Below are positions 7,031 through 16,661 of a stretch of 51,744 nt of DNA, piece after piece; position 1 is the first letter of the stretch; each line of letters starts with the position of its first letter. Position numbers and translations under genes: made by a program. This stretch comes from Ignavibacteria bacterium UBA7675 (GTDB taxonomy: Bacteria; Bacteroidota; Ignavibacteria; Kapaibacteriales; UB7675): positions 1 through 51,744 of the forward strand of contig DLHF01000004.1 in NCBI GenBank assembly GCA_002483085.1, written 5' to 3'. The notes beneath the pieces are model-generated. The model made no database searches. It saw nothing but the letters and a program-made list of their open reading frames with translations, and was not told where the DNA came from.

Positions 7031-9514
7031 TTAGTGCAATACTGTCAGCGTGCGTGTAATCGTTGTTCCACCGGCCTCGATGGTCACAAAATATACGCCC
7101 TGTGCCAGTGGTGCAGTCGAGAGCCCAACGTTATATTTACCCGTAGCGTGCTGCTCGGGAAATATTTCCGCTACCGTGCGTCCTGTTACGTCCTGTACGG
7201 CAATGCGTACATTATTTACCGGCATAAGCAGCGAAAAGTTGATTGTTACATGGTCGTTAGCGGGCTGAGGCACGATGGAGAATGTCTCCGATGCTACAGC
7301 CGGTTCATCAACACCAACCACATTTGTAATAATAAAGGTATCGCTTGTATCAGCCGTATTTTCGTCGCCGATAGCAGCACGAACGCGAATAAGAGCATTT
7401 TGCGTAAGATCGTTCGGGATAGTCCATGTGTACGAACCATCGGTAGCTGTTACAAAGAACGGTCCTATGCGTGTCCAGTCTTTTGTTTCGGTTTTGTACT
7501 CAATACGCACTTTATCGACAAAATCAGATTGCCAGCGGATATCGTGTTGGCTACCTACTAACCATTCTGTACCTGACCCAGGAGCCGTTACGAGAATTAT
7601 TGGGGCGCCAATAGTAAATGCCCCACTCTGCGAAATAATCTCGTTGTTGCTTTCGTCACGCACACGGATCATACCTTCAGACGTCGTCACTGTCGGCACT
7701 GTCCATTTATATTCTTTTGCAGTAAGCCCTGTTGCCTGTGTTTCCCAGTTGGCACCATTGTTCGCTGAAAAGTCAACTGCTACGGATTCAATGAGCTCTT
7801 TATTCCATTTTACCGTCACCTCTGATTTCTGAGCGAAACGTTCCTCACCAAGAGGATAGGATATCGAAAGAGTAGGAGCAGATATGATAAAAGTCACCGT
7901 GCTTTGATCATTCACCGAAGCTGCGCTCACGTCGTAAACGCGCACGAGCATTTGCGAAGATGCAATGTTGGGTAGTTTCCACATGTACTTCCGGGTTGTA
8001 GCTGCAACAGCTTCTACGATATTTGTCCAAGACTCGCCACCATTGGTAGAGTACTCAAGACCGACCATGTTCACGCGGGCAGAAGTCCAGCGGATATCCA
8101 CTTCCATACCAGCCGAATAGGTCTGGTTGCCAAGAGGATTCTGGATGAAAATTTTAGGTGTTGCAGGTGCCGACATACAGTTTGCTTCCTCAGCACCTTG
8201 GCGGATCACTTGGGCAACTGGCGGTGTAAATGTGAGGTCTACTTTGCCGTTGAGCAGATGGCAGTAGCTCATGATCGAGCCGGCTGCCTTTACTGGCGGG
8301 ATGCTGAAGCATGCGTCATCGGCTGTTGCCGCGCCCCCATTTGTGCTCACGCATGTATCAAGAGGCTGAGCTCCCCATACATGGCAGGCGTGGGTGTGGT
8401 GCGAACGGAAATTGTGACCAATTTCGTGAGCAATCACATTCACATCCCAGCTGTAAGTTGTTGTTGGGTACTTGTAGCTGGCGTGAATACCGCTTACACT
8501 ATAGCCCATGTATTTATTGCAGAGCTGATCGCGATAGGCAATACCACCTACATTTGTTGAGCCAGGGCCTGTAATGAGGTGGGCAATAGTTCTCTTGATA
8601 TTGGAATTGTTGTTGCGCCAGTACGCGCTGAATTTTTCGAGCATAACGCTAATGTCGCCACCAGCTTGGTAAGGATCAGTCTCTGCCCAGAAGTTAAATT
8701 CGCTGACAATAAATGTCACGTTAATTTCATCTTCGTAAATGCTGCTTACCATCGCGATAAGCGACAGAACATATTCCTGCATTTTCTCGTAGTCGCCACC
8801 AAAACGTTGGAACATTTTGTAGTCGGTATCTATTGCCAGTTGGAACTCTAACAAGTCGGTCGAAAGTGCTCGATCGTGCGAAGAATGCTTGCTGTCGGAA
8901 TGCGAGGATGCATCTACATCATCCGGTGTCATACAGGTAAAGCCAAGCTCTTCTGGCGAGATCGTAATACCTTTCTCAGCGAACAGCATGTGTTCGCGAG
9001 CATCTTTTTTGTCTGTACTCAGAGGGCTGAATACAAATCGCTCGCCGTTTTCATGTTCTACTGAACCGGTTATATTGCCGTTGATCATGGAGATCAGTAC
9101 TTTGGAATGATCTTCCCCGCGAATCTTGCCGCGAAAGGTCTGTACTACAGGCGGCGTAAAAGATTCATCCATCGGCTTGCCATTTTTCTTAAATACTGTC
9201 TCGCCATCGATGATAGGTCTGCTGCGTTCCAGCTCAACCACCGCATCGCTGTACGGCGTTACGGGAAAGTCTGTCAGGACAACAGCCGAAGCTTGGTTAA
9301 AGACAGAAGCTGCCTTTGCAGCAGAGACAATAAAACTGCGCTGTTGGTTAGCGGCAACGCTCTCAGTTTTGCGGTTAGTCGAAAAACTGCCGATAAAGTC
9401 GCGGGCCGAAACAACGACCGGCTTGTTCGTAGCCGAAAAAGCCGACGCGGACACTGCCAGAAAACAGGCTGCCGTGGCCACAAGCCCTGAAATCGTCTTC
9501 GGAAAAAGTTTCAT
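7031..9514 (-). CDS. M12B-like (reprolysin-type) zinc metalloprotease with T9SS sorting domain, copy 1
   Basis: An 827-residue secreted protease. A signal peptide (1-28) is followed by a propeptide-like region to about residue 215. The catalytic domain has HEIGHNFRSHH (363-373), giving zinc ligands H363, H367 and H373 with E364 as base, and a Met-turn SIMSYCHL near residue 415. Three Kre9/Knh1-like Ig modules of ~90 residues follow (for example VDIRWTSARV and YSTNGGESW). The last ~80 residues are a T9SS C-terminal domain (SIVPQPANDHVTINFSLL ... QGVYFVTIEAGG). The Gly normally following the second zinc His region is Arg370, unlike copy 2. Cell-surface or secreted proteolysis is inferred. Confidence 0.88.
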   Translation of the reverse strand: MKLFPKTISGLVATAACFLAVSASAFSATNKPVVVSARDFIGSFSTNRKTESVAANQQRSFIVSAAKAASVFNQASAVVLTDFPVTPYSDAVVELERSRPIIDGETVFKKNGKPMDESFTPPVVQTFRGKIRGEDHSKVLISMINGNITGSVEHENGERFVFSPLSTDKKDAREHMLFAEKGITISPEELGFTCMTPDDVDASSHSDSKHSSHDRALSTDLLEFQLAIDTDYKMFQRFGGDYEKMQEYVLSLIAMVSSIYEDEINVTFIVSEFNFWAETDPYQAGGDISVMLEKFSAYWRNNNSNIKRTIAHLITGPGSTNVGGIAYRDQLCNKYMGYSVSGIHASYKYPTTTYSWDVNVIAHEIGHNFRSHHTHACHVWGAQPLDTCVSTNGGAATADDACFSIPPVKAAGSIMSYCHLLNGKVDLTFTPPVAQVIRQGAEEANCMSAPATPKIFIQNPLGNQTYSAGMEVDIRWTSARVNMVGLEYSTNGGESWTNIVEAVAATTRKYMWKLPNIASSQMLVRVYDVSAASVNDQSTVTFIISAPTLSISYPLGEERFAQKSEVTVKWNKELIESVAVDFSANNGANWETQATGLTAKEYKWTVPTVTTSEGMIRVRDESNNEIISQSGAFTIGAPIILVTAPGSGTEWLVGSQHDIRWQSDFVDKVRIEYKTETKDWTRIGPFFVTATDGSYTWTIPNDLTQNALIRVRAAIGDENTADTSDTFIITNVVGVDEPAVASETFSIVPQPANDHVTINFSLLMPVNNVRIAVQDVTGRTVAEIFPEQHATGKYNVGLSTAPLAQGVYFVTIEAGGTTITRTLTVLH

Positions 9515-9757
9515 GAACTGCTCCTCATTGATATATAAGGTGGAAAGTTGACATTATCTATGACGGGACATCTCGCATGGGAACTACTTTCAGCACATTG
9601 CAGTCCCCTTAGCCTACGTGAGACGCTCTCGTTATATTCTGTATTTTATAGCTCTTGTTCCCCGTAGCATAGATTTCTAATATACGGAGAAGCGCCAACT
9701 ACTTCAACACCATTTTCAACATCTGTTTAGGTGCTGACTGCCGTCTTGTATGAGTTT

Positions 9758-12250
9758 TTAGTGCAGGATTGTCAGCGTGCGTGTCATAGTCGTTCCACCA
9801 GCTTCGACGGTAACGAAGTAGACGCCCTGCGCCAACGATGCGGTCGAGAGCTCAATGCTATAGCTGCCTGTTGCGCGTCGCTCGGGGGATATTTCTGCCA
9901 CTATACGTCCTGTTACGTCCTGTACAGCAATGTGCACATGGCTTACCGGGGTAAGCAGCGAGAAGCTGATTGTCGCTTGATCGCTAGCAGGCTGAGGTAC
10001 AATAGAGAATGTTCCCGATGCTATCACTGGCTCGCTTACACTAACGGTTCCCGTAATGGCGAAGACTCCGCTTGTATCGACCACGCCATTCGAGACAATA
10101 GCCGTGGTAACACGAATGAGCACATTTTCGGACAGATCGTTCGGTACTGTCCATGTGTACGAGCCATCCGCAGCCACAACGAATATCGGCCCTATACGCG
10201 TCCACTCTTTTGTTTCGGTTCTGTATTCGATGCGCACTTTGTCGGTAAAGTCCGATTGCCAACTGATCTGCTGCTGGCTACCAGCCCGCCATTGTGCTCC
10301 AGCTACAGGGGCTGTAATCTGAATATATGGAACGCCAATAGTAAAGGCTTGGCTTTGCGAAATAATCTCGTTGTTGCTTTCGTCGCGCACGCGGATAATA
10401 CCCTCGGAGGTAATAATAGCCGGTGCAGTCCATTTATATTCTTTTGCTGTAATACCCGTTGTTTGTGTTGCCCAAGTGATGCCATTATCGGCTGAAAAAT
10501 CTACAGCTACAGATTCTACTAATATCTTCTCCCATGTAACTGTTACTTGAGAATTTTGAGCAAAGCGTTCGTTGCCAACAGGACGAGAGAGGGTAATAGC
10601 CGGGGAGCGGACCTCGAAACTCACTGTGCTTACGTCGTTCACTGAGGGATTGCTAATGTCGTAGACCCGAACGAGCATTTGCTTGGAGTTTACAGCCGGT
10701 GTTTTCCAGATATATTTTCGAGTTGTAGCAGCCGTGGCTTCCTCAAGGTTGTTCCAAGACGCGCCGCTGTCGGCAGAATACTCGATGCCAACTGTGCTAA
10801 CACGTGCAGATGTCCATCGGATATCTACATTGGTACCTACTGCAAAGAGCTGATTGCCTAATGGGTTCTGAATTGCAATGACAGGATTCGTCGGGGTTTT
10901 CATACAGGTAGCTTGTTCGGCACCTTGGCGAATAACCTCGATCACCGGCGGTGTAAATGTGAGCTCTACTTTGCCGTTGAGCAAATGGCAGTAGCTCATA
11001 ATTGAGCCCGGTGCTTTTATAGGTGTTCCGCTAAAACAAGCGTCTCCAGCAAACGCGGGACTCGTCTCATCTGTTGTTACACAGGTGTCGAGAGGCTCCA
11101 AGCCCCAGAACCAGCACACGTGGGTATGCGGCGAGCCAAAATTATGCCCGAGCTCATGAGCTATTACATTTACATCCCAGCTATACGACGTCGTTGGGTA
11201 GATGTAGTTAGCGTGAATACCGCTTACACTATAGCCTCCCTCCTTGCGGCACAATTGGTCGAGCTGGGCAATACCACCTACATTGGTGGAGCCAGGGCCT
11301 GTAATAAGGTGGGCAATTGTTCTGTTCACCCCACTCATATTATTTCTCCAGTATTGTCCGAATTTGCTGAGCATGATGCTGATGTCACCATTGGCTACAT
11401 ACGGATCCCGTGTTTCCCAATAGCCGAAATACGAAACCACAAAGGTGACATTGATTTCGTCCTCGTAAATGCTGCTTACCATAGCGATGAGCGACAGGAC
11501 ATAGGTTTCCATTCTATCGTATTCTCTGCCGAAGCGCTCGAATAGTGCTGAATCGGTTTCTATTGCCAGTCGGAATTCTAACAGGTCGGTCGAGAGCGCG
11601 CGATCCCGCGAGGAATGCTTATCGCTGGAATGATCGATGTAGTTTTCAAAGGGAACGTCGGAGGTCTGGCAGCTAAAGCCCAATTCCTTGGGGGAGATAG
11701 TAACGCCTTTTTCAGCGAACAGCGTATGCTCGCGCGTGTCCTGTTTGCTCTCGCTCATAGGGCTGATTACAAAGCGCTCGCCGTTTTCGCTTTCTACGGA
11801 GCCTATCATGTTGCCGTTGATCATGGAGATCAGCACTTTGGAGTGATCTTCCCCGCGAATTTTGCCGCGAAAGGTTTGTACTACAGGCGGGGTAAAGGAT
11901 TCGTCCATTGGCTTGCCATTTTTTCTGAATACCGTTTCGCCGTCGATGATAGGTCTGCTGCGTTCCAGCTCGACCACAGCATCGCTGTACGGTGTTACGG
12001 GAAAGTCTGTTAGAACAACAGCCGAAGCTCGATTAAAAATGGAAGTTGCCTTTGCGGCAGAAATAACAAAACCGCGTTGCTGGTTGGCCGCCACGCTTTC
12101 AGTCTTATGATTAGTTGGAGCATTGCCAATAAAGTCGCGGGCTGAAACAACGACCGGTTTGTTCGTGACCGACAAAGCCGGTGCTGCCACTGCCAGAAAA
12201 CAGGCGGTTGCAATTACGGCTCTCAGAATTATTTTTTGCAGCGATTTCAT
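9758..12250 (-). CDS. M12B-like zinc metalloprotease with T9SS sorting domain, copy 2
   Basis: An 830-residue paralogue of the downstream gene with the same domain order: signal peptide MKSLQKIILRAVIATACFL, propeptide, catalytic domain with HELGHNFGSPH and Met-turn SIMSYCHL, three Kre9/Knh1-like modules, and a T9SS C-terminal domain ending RTLTILH. The frame stays open for 46 codons upstream, but only this ATG precedes the signal peptide, with AGGA just before it. The zinc motif is fully canonical here. The two genes are 243 nt apart in the same direction, with nothing recognisable between them. A 12-bp palindrome CCTATCGATAGG overlaps the ribosome-binding region and could be an operator or affect translation. 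Confidence 0.88.
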   Translation of the reverse strand: MKSLQKIILRAVIATACFLAVAAPALSVTNKPVVVSARDFIGNAPTNHKTESVAANQQRGFVISAAKATSIFNRASAVVLTDFPVTPYSDAVVELERSRPIIDGETVFRKNGKPMDESFTPPVVQTFRGKIRGEDHSKVLISMINGNMIGSVESENGERFVISPMSESKQDTREHTLFAEKGVTISPKELGFSCQTSDVPFENYIDHSSDKHSSRDRALSTDLLEFRLAIETDSALFERFGREYDRMETYVLSLIAMVSSIYEDEINVTFVVSYFGYWETRDPYVANGDISIMLSKFGQYWRNNMSGVNRTIAHLITGPGSTNVGGIAQLDQLCRKEGGYSVSGIHANYIYPTTSYSWDVNVIAHELGHNFGSPHTHVCWFWGLEPLDTCVTTDETSPAFAGDACFSGTPIKAPGSIMSYCHLLNGKVELTFTPPVIEVIRQGAEQATCMKTPTNPVIAIQNPLGNQLFAVGTNVDIRWTSARVSTVGIEYSADSGASWNNLEEATAATTRKYIWKTPAVNSKQMLVRVYDISNPSVNDVSTVSFEVRSPAITLSRPVGNERFAQNSQVTVTWEKILVESVAVDFSADNGITWATQTTGITAKEYKWTAPAIITSEGIIRVRDESNNEIISQSQAFTIGVPYIQITAPVAGAQWRAGSQQQISWQSDFTDKVRIEYRTETKEWTRIGPIFVVAADGSYTWTVPNDLSENVLIRVTTAIVSNGVVDTSGVFAITGTVSVSEPVIASGTFSIVPQPASDQATISFSLLTPVSHVHIAVQDVTGRIVAEISPERRATGSYSIELSTASLAQGVYFVTVEAGGTTMTRTLTILH

Positions 12251-12477
12251 GACAATTCCTATCGATAGGGAAAAAGGGCTCAGCGCACTTGTTCCAAAGA
12301 CAATCAGTGCGGACAAAACCTTACAGGGTATGTTAATTTTTGTTAATTCGGGGCTGGAATTCATTAAAAAGCCTATAAATACCATCATTTACAGCTAATC
12401 AGCAGGCCAGATGTATGGCCGCTCATGTGCCATTTTACGCAAAAATAGCCATTATTATAGCATGCTTGGTCTTTTGT

Positions 12478-12508
12478 AATGCCGGGCGGGTTTTCCCATC
12501 CGGGCATT
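12478..12508. other. Imperfect hairpin in the 674-nt gap between nuoI and the protease genes
   Basis: AATGCC (12478-12483) pairs with GGCATT (12503-12508), and the interior adds GG/CC and GGG/CCC pairs around a TTTT loop. There is no U-tract, so termination is doubtful. The gap 12251-12924 otherwise holds a diverged repeat copy near 12716-12812 and the nuoI terminator. Nothing else is recognised there. Confidence 0.3.
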
Positions 12509-12715
12509 CCGCAGAAGTTGAGCTGTGTTGTTGCCAAGCGATTATGGCTATATTTTCCGGATTTCGTCGGGCCATCAGCTTCTTTGCCAGCATAGTCTGT
12601 GCACGGCCTTGTAGGCCATAAGTTCATCTGCCATACTATTTTTATGGTAATCGCGCGAGTACGACGCCTACATGCTGCACTGCTTTTGCCGATTACAATA
12701 TTGTTGTGGTAGATG

Positions 12716-12812
12716 TCGGCCAGCCAAACGGGGTGAAGCTATAGTAAGAACGATGCAGAGGCGAGGTACTGAGCGACGCAGAGAAGCAGAGCGAAACCAA
12801 AGATTGAAGCTT
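12716..12812 (-). repeat. Intergenic repeat, copy J (diverged left box)
   Basis: Read on the minus strand it begins GAAGCTTCAATCTTTGG, then has CTTCTCTGCGTCGCTCAG, CCTCGCC and ATCGTTCTTAC. These line up with GCGCTTCAGTCTTTGG, TCTCCGCACCGCGC and CCGTTCTTAC of copy F. The right box is not recognisable. It lies behind the nuoI terminator, in the nuoI orientation. Confidence 0.4.
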
Positions 12813-12867
12813 CTATCCCACTGTACAATTGTTCTCTGTGGTTGCCTGCCAGCCTTTTCGTCGCCCA

Positions 12868-12904
12868 TAAAAAAAGCTCCTCTTTGCCTGAAAGAGAAGC
12901 TTTT
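12868..12904 (-). terminator. Terminator of the nuoGHI operon
   Basis: On the minus strand AAAGCTTCTCTTT pairs with AAAGAGGAGCTTT (one mismatch) around CAGGC, followed by a T-run. It sits 20 nt behind the nuoI stop, so the operon ends at nuoI. Confidence 0.85.
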
Positions 12905-12924
12905 CAAAAAGAAGGATAGAATTA

Positions 12925-13434
12925 TTAATGCTCGTAGTACTGATGGCTGCGCAGATATTCCAGCCGGTCTTGAAGCTGGGCGATCGGCACCAGTAGTTTA
13001 TCTTTGCCAAGAATGCCGTCTTCGCGATTTTCGAAGACCATTTCATAATCCTTGCTCATTACAATTGCTTCTTCCGGGCATACTTCTTCGCAAAAGCCGC
13101 AGAGAATACAGCGAAGCATATTAATCTCGAACTTTACCGGGAAGCGTTCTTTTTCGCGTTCTGTCTCGGCAGCTTGCACTTCGATAGCAATTGCGGGACA
13201 CACGCGAGAGCACAAACCGCAGGCTACACAGCGTTCACCGCTCTCATCTAATACAAGTACCGGGCGTCCGCGATAAGAACCCGTGGGTTCGAAGCGTTCT
13301 TCGGGATATTGGCGGGTCATTTTAGGCTCGAACATCTGCTTCAGTGTAAGAGCCATTCCCTTGACGATTTCTGGGAGATAAATCTTCTCCCAGAACGACA
13401 GGCGTTGAGATTCTATATTTTCTGTAACATTCAT
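12925..13434 (-). CDS. nuoI: NADH-quinone oxidoreductase subunit I
   Basis: A 169-residue peripheral-arm subunit of complex I carrying two [4Fe-4S] clusters. The two ferredoxin motifs are C69-x2-C72-x2-C75-x3-C79 (CVACGLCSRVCP) and C109-x2-C112-x2-C115-x3-C119 (CILCGFCEEVCP). They pass electrons from NuoG toward the quinone site near NuoH. The ATG at 13434 is chosen because AAGGA lies 7 nt upstream; the open frame starts nine codons earlier without such a site. It follows nuoH by 62 nt and is the last gene before a strong terminator. Confidence 0.95.
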   Translation of the reverse strand: MNVTENIESQRLSFWEKIYLPEIVKGMALTLKQMFEPKMTRQYPEERFEPTGSYRGRPVLVLDESGERCVACGLCSRVCPAIAIEVQAAETEREKERFPVKFEINMLRCILCGFCEEVCPEEAIVMSKDYEMVFENREDGILGKDKLLVPIAQLQDRLEYLRSHQYYEH

Positions 13435-13496
13435 CTTCGTTTCCTTTTCACATGCCGGCATCGTGTGCGCGGCGTCATGGACATTGGATTGGTCGA

Positions 13497-14546
13497 TTAT
13501 TTCAGAAAGAACATGACGGTACCAGTTACTGCGATATTGAGCAGTGCCAAGGGAAGTAATACCTTCCAGCCGAGGTTCATAAGCTGATCGTAGCGGAAGC
13601 GCGGAAGAGACCAGCGTACCCAGATAAAGATGAACAGGAAAACAGCCACTTTTGCTGTAAATGCACCGAGTTGGAGAAGACCCAGCAGAAGATCGCCATC
13701 ATGAAGACCGAGAATTTCGGGTAGGAATGGCACTTGCCAACCACCAAAGAAGAATGTCACCATCATGGCCGAAGCTGCGATCATGTTCGCATATTCCGCC
13801 AAAAAGAAGATGCCAAACTTCATACCGCTATACTCTGTATGATACCCGCCTACCAATTCCGGCTCGGCTTCGGGCAGATCGAAAGGAGAGCGGTTGGTCT
13901 CTGCATAGGAAGCGATCATAAAGATCAAGAAGCCGAGAGGCTGGTAGAATACATTCCACTTCAGGCCGGATTGTGCGATAACGAGTTCATTTAAATTAAG
14001 CGATCCGCCGATCATCAGCACGCCGATAAGCGACAGCCCCATCGACAGTTCGTAGGAGATCATCTGAGAAGCCGAGCGCAGACCACCAAGCAGCGAGTAT
14101 TTGTTGTTCGACGACCAGCCCGCGAGCGTAATGCCGTACACACCTATCGATGTCAGAGCCAGCACGTACAGAACCGACACATTCAAATGCGGCGCAATCG
14201 ACAAGTACGTATAGGTGTTGCCTATAAGAACATAATTGCCAAACGGAATGACGGCGAAGACTGCAACGGCAATGGTAATGGAGATAAGCGGTGCCAAAAA
14301 GTGGAATTTTTTATCGGCAGCCGCAGGAACGATGTCTTCCTTCAGCAGGAGCTTCACCACATCGGCAATAGGCTGCAAGAGGCCGAGCGGGCCAACGCGG
14401 TTTGGGCCTATGCGCTGCTGAATCCACGCTGAAATCTTCCGCTCGAAGTACACACACGCGGAGGCACCGGGCAGAACAACACCAAAAAGGAGGATGACAA
14501 CCTTAATTGCTGCAATCAGAGTTTCTTCTATAAGAGGCGCGTACAT
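13497..14546 (-). CDS. nuoH: NADH-quinone oxidoreductase subunit H
   Basis: A 349-residue integral membrane subunit with about eight hydrophobic helices. Family signatures are FERKISAWIQQRIGPNR and GPLGLLQPIADVVKLL near the N-terminus and ETNRSPFDLPEAEPELVGG in the loop that helps form the quinone chamber. Length matches the family. It is located between nuoG (65 nt upstream) and nuoI (62 nt downstream), consistent with one transcript. Confidence 0.95.
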   Translation of the reverse strand: MYAPLIEETLIAAIKVVILLFGVVLPGASACVYFERKISAWIQQRIGPNRVGPLGLLQPIADVVKLLLKEDIVPAAADKKFHFLAPLISITIAVAVFAVIPFGNYVLIGNTYTYLSIAPHLNVSVLYVLALTSIGVYGITLAGWSSNNKYSLLGGLRSASQMISYELSMGLSLIGVLMIGGSLNLNELVIAQSGLKWNVFYQPLGFLIFMIASYAETNRSPFDLPEAEPELVGGYHTEYSGMKFGIFFLAEYANMIAASAMMVTFFFGGWQVPFLPEILGLHDGDLLLGLLQLGAFTAKVAVFLFIFIWVRWSLPRFRYDQLMNLGWKVLLPLALLNIAVTGTVMFFLK

Positions 14547-14611
14547 AAAGGAATGATCCTGATATGAATGGAAAAGCCTCGGACTATTGAATAATTACCT
14601 GTTGAAACCGA

Positions 14612-16390
14612 TTAGAAAGGCTTCAGTACCTGAGGTTCATATTCGTAGCCTCTTTCTTCAATTTCACCTGCTTTGCCCAGTACGATACCGCCGCGATCTG
14701 CAAGAGCTTGATAGGTCATGCCCTTAAATCCTGCAATCGTGTCGGACATCTCGCGGAAGACATCCTCTGAACGTTTGTACTGCCAGCCTGCTCCAAGCGC
14801 ATTGGCGAGCTGCTGTATAACGCGCCAGCTTTGGCGGCAATGGCGGCGTGCACCGTGCGACCAGCGGTCGTTGTGCGCACCAAATTTGTCGAGACGGCTC
14901 ATTTTCATGCCCATGTAGCGCTCGTTCTCCACAGTAACAAGAACCGGGCTTACATGCTGCACGCGACTTTCGAAGTTGGTATAGGTTCCTTCTAATTCGG
15001 CATAGGTAGCTGCGGAAAAGACAACATGGGCGCGCTCAGTTGTAGCATTGTGGTTACTCGCATGCACGATAAGCACCTGGAGTTTGTCCATTGCTGCTGC
15101 CGCTTCGGGCGAAAGGGATGCAATATCCTCTTCCATTACATACAATGCCCGTATTTTACCCGCATTAATTTTGTCGATCAGGTCCTTGATACCTATAGCG
15201 CCACTTCCCGGAGCAATTCCTACTGCCATAGCGCCTGCCGTATTAGGCGTTTTGTCGCTGCGGCGTAGGAACTCGTCGCCAAATGCTGGATCACTGTGTT
15301 TCGCAAAGTCGATATTTGCTGTTTTCAGGATGAATTTTGCGAATTTGGCGAGAATATAGTTGTCTTCGTTGCTCGCGTATGCCGATCCTACAACTGCGAT
15401 TTCCTCTGGTCGGATACCGCGAAGCAGGGTGGCTGCCTCTGTAATAGCTTGGTTCCACATGAGCTCGGTAAATGCGCCCTTATCGCGGCGGGTACCGGGA
15501 TGGTCGATGCGGTTATTATTTACAAAGGGGTACTGAGTAAGTCGTCCGTGGTCGCACATCCAGTACTCGTTCACATTCATATTTGTGCGAGGCTCTAGTC
15601 GCAAAATTTCGTTGGTTCGCACTCCTGCTTTGGTATTACAGCCTCGGGAGCAGCCTGTGCAGACCGAGTCGTTGAAGCTCATATCCCACACGCGGGCGCG
15701 GAAACGGAAATCCGAGCTGGTAAGAGCTCCTACCGGGCAGATATCTATAACATTCATGGAATACGGGCTGTCGAACTCCGTATCTGGAAAAGTTTCGATT
15801 GTAACATGGTCGCCGCGCTGGACAAACGACAGAACGGGTTGCTCTGCTATTTCGTCGGCAAACCGGATACACCGCGAGCAGGAAATACACCGTTCTCCGT
15901 CGAACAGGACGTTTGGCCCGAGAGGAACGCGTTTGTCTTTGTGATTTTTTTGCTCATCGAACCTGCTTTCGCCCTTCGAATGGCGAAATGCGTAGTCCTG
16001 GAGTTTGCACTGCCCTGCTTCGTCGCAGATAGGGCAGTCGAGAGGGTGGTTAATAAGCAGGAATTCCATAACAGCTTCCTGTGCCTGTTCCACCTTATGG
16101 GTATTCACCAGTACGTGCATACCCTCGGTTACGGTCGTACCGCAGCCGATTTGGAGTTTGGGTAAGAAGCCGATGACAGGAGCGCCGTTCTCATCTGTTT
16201 CGATTTGCCCTTCGCGGTTGCGCCGGGGCATACCTACATCTACAAGACACATGCGGCAGTTGCCGGCCACTGAGAGCGATGGGTGCCAGCAGAAATGGGG
16301 AATTTCGATGCCGTTTTCCAAGGCCACTTCAATAACTGTCTGTCCGTCGCGCGCTTCAAATACTTGTCCGTCTATCGTAATTTGAGGCAT
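14612..16390 (-). CDS. nuoG: NADH-quinone oxidoreductase subunit G (short form)
   Basis: A 592-residue iron-sulfur subunit. A [2Fe-2S] site is formed by C34, C45, C48 and C83. The His-Cys [4Fe-4S] site has H115, C119, C122 and C128. The next [4Fe-4S] site has C168, C171, C174 and C218, and a fourth motif has C244, C247, C251 and C279. A reduced molybdopterin-oxidoreductase-like domain follows, with YAELEGTYTNFESRVQ near residue 500. It is at the short end for NuoG. The ATG at 16390 is preferred because AGGAG lies 8 nt upstream and MPQITIDGQ is a typical beginning, although the frame continues 54 codons upstream. First gene of nuoGHI. Confidence 0.93.
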   Translation of the reverse strand: MPQITIDGQVFEARDGQTVIEVALENGIEIPHFCWHPSLSVAGNCRMCLVDVGMPRRNREGQIETDENGAPVIGFLPKLQIGCGTTVTEGMHVLVNTHKVEQAQEAVMEFLLINHPLDCPICDEAGQCKLQDYAFRHSKGESRFDEQKNHKDKRVPLGPNVLFDGERCISCSRCIRFADEIAEQPVLSFVQRGDHVTIETFPDTEFDSPYSMNVIDICPVGALTSSDFRFRARVWDMSFNDSVCTGCSRGCNTKAGVRTNEILRLEPRTNMNVNEYWMCDHGRLTQYPFVNNNRIDHPGTRRDKGAFTELMWNQAITEAATLLRGIRPEEIAVVGSAYASNEDNYILAKFAKFILKTANIDFAKHSDPAFGDEFLRRSDKTPNTAGAMAVGIAPGSGAIGIKDLIDKINAGKIRALYVMEEDIASLSPEAAAAMDKLQVLIVHASNHNATTERAHVVFSAATYAELEGTYTNFESRVQHVSPVLVTVENERYMGMKMSRLDKFGAHNDRWSHGARRHCRQSWRVIQQLANALGAGWQYKRSEDVFREMSDTIAGFKGMTYQALADRGGIVLGKAGEIEERGYEYEPQVLKPF

Positions 16391-16603
16391 GAGAGATGCT
16401 CCTTTGAAAAGCGATTGTTGTTTTACCCCCGATGGATGGAGTCGAAACGACCGGCGCTGCAAGGTAAAACATGAACAGTCATTAATATACGAAAAATTCG
16501 CCGTTCTACTTTCAGCAATCTTATAGCCTGTTCTTAGGCTAAAAAATAGCACCGATAACCGGCAAAGAGGTGGAGCCAGTGGTGTGGATGGCAGAGCGAA
16601 AAA

Positions 16604-16643
16604 TAAAAAAAAGCGCTGTCCGATACCTCGAACAACGCTTTAA
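16604..16643 (-). terminator. Terminator behind rpmA
   Basis: On the minus strand AAAGCGTTGT pairs with ACAGCGCTTT (one wobble), followed by eight T. It separates rplU-rpmA from the nuoGHI operon. Confidence 0.85.
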
Positions 16644-16661
16644 AATGTCATAGCCCCACGT

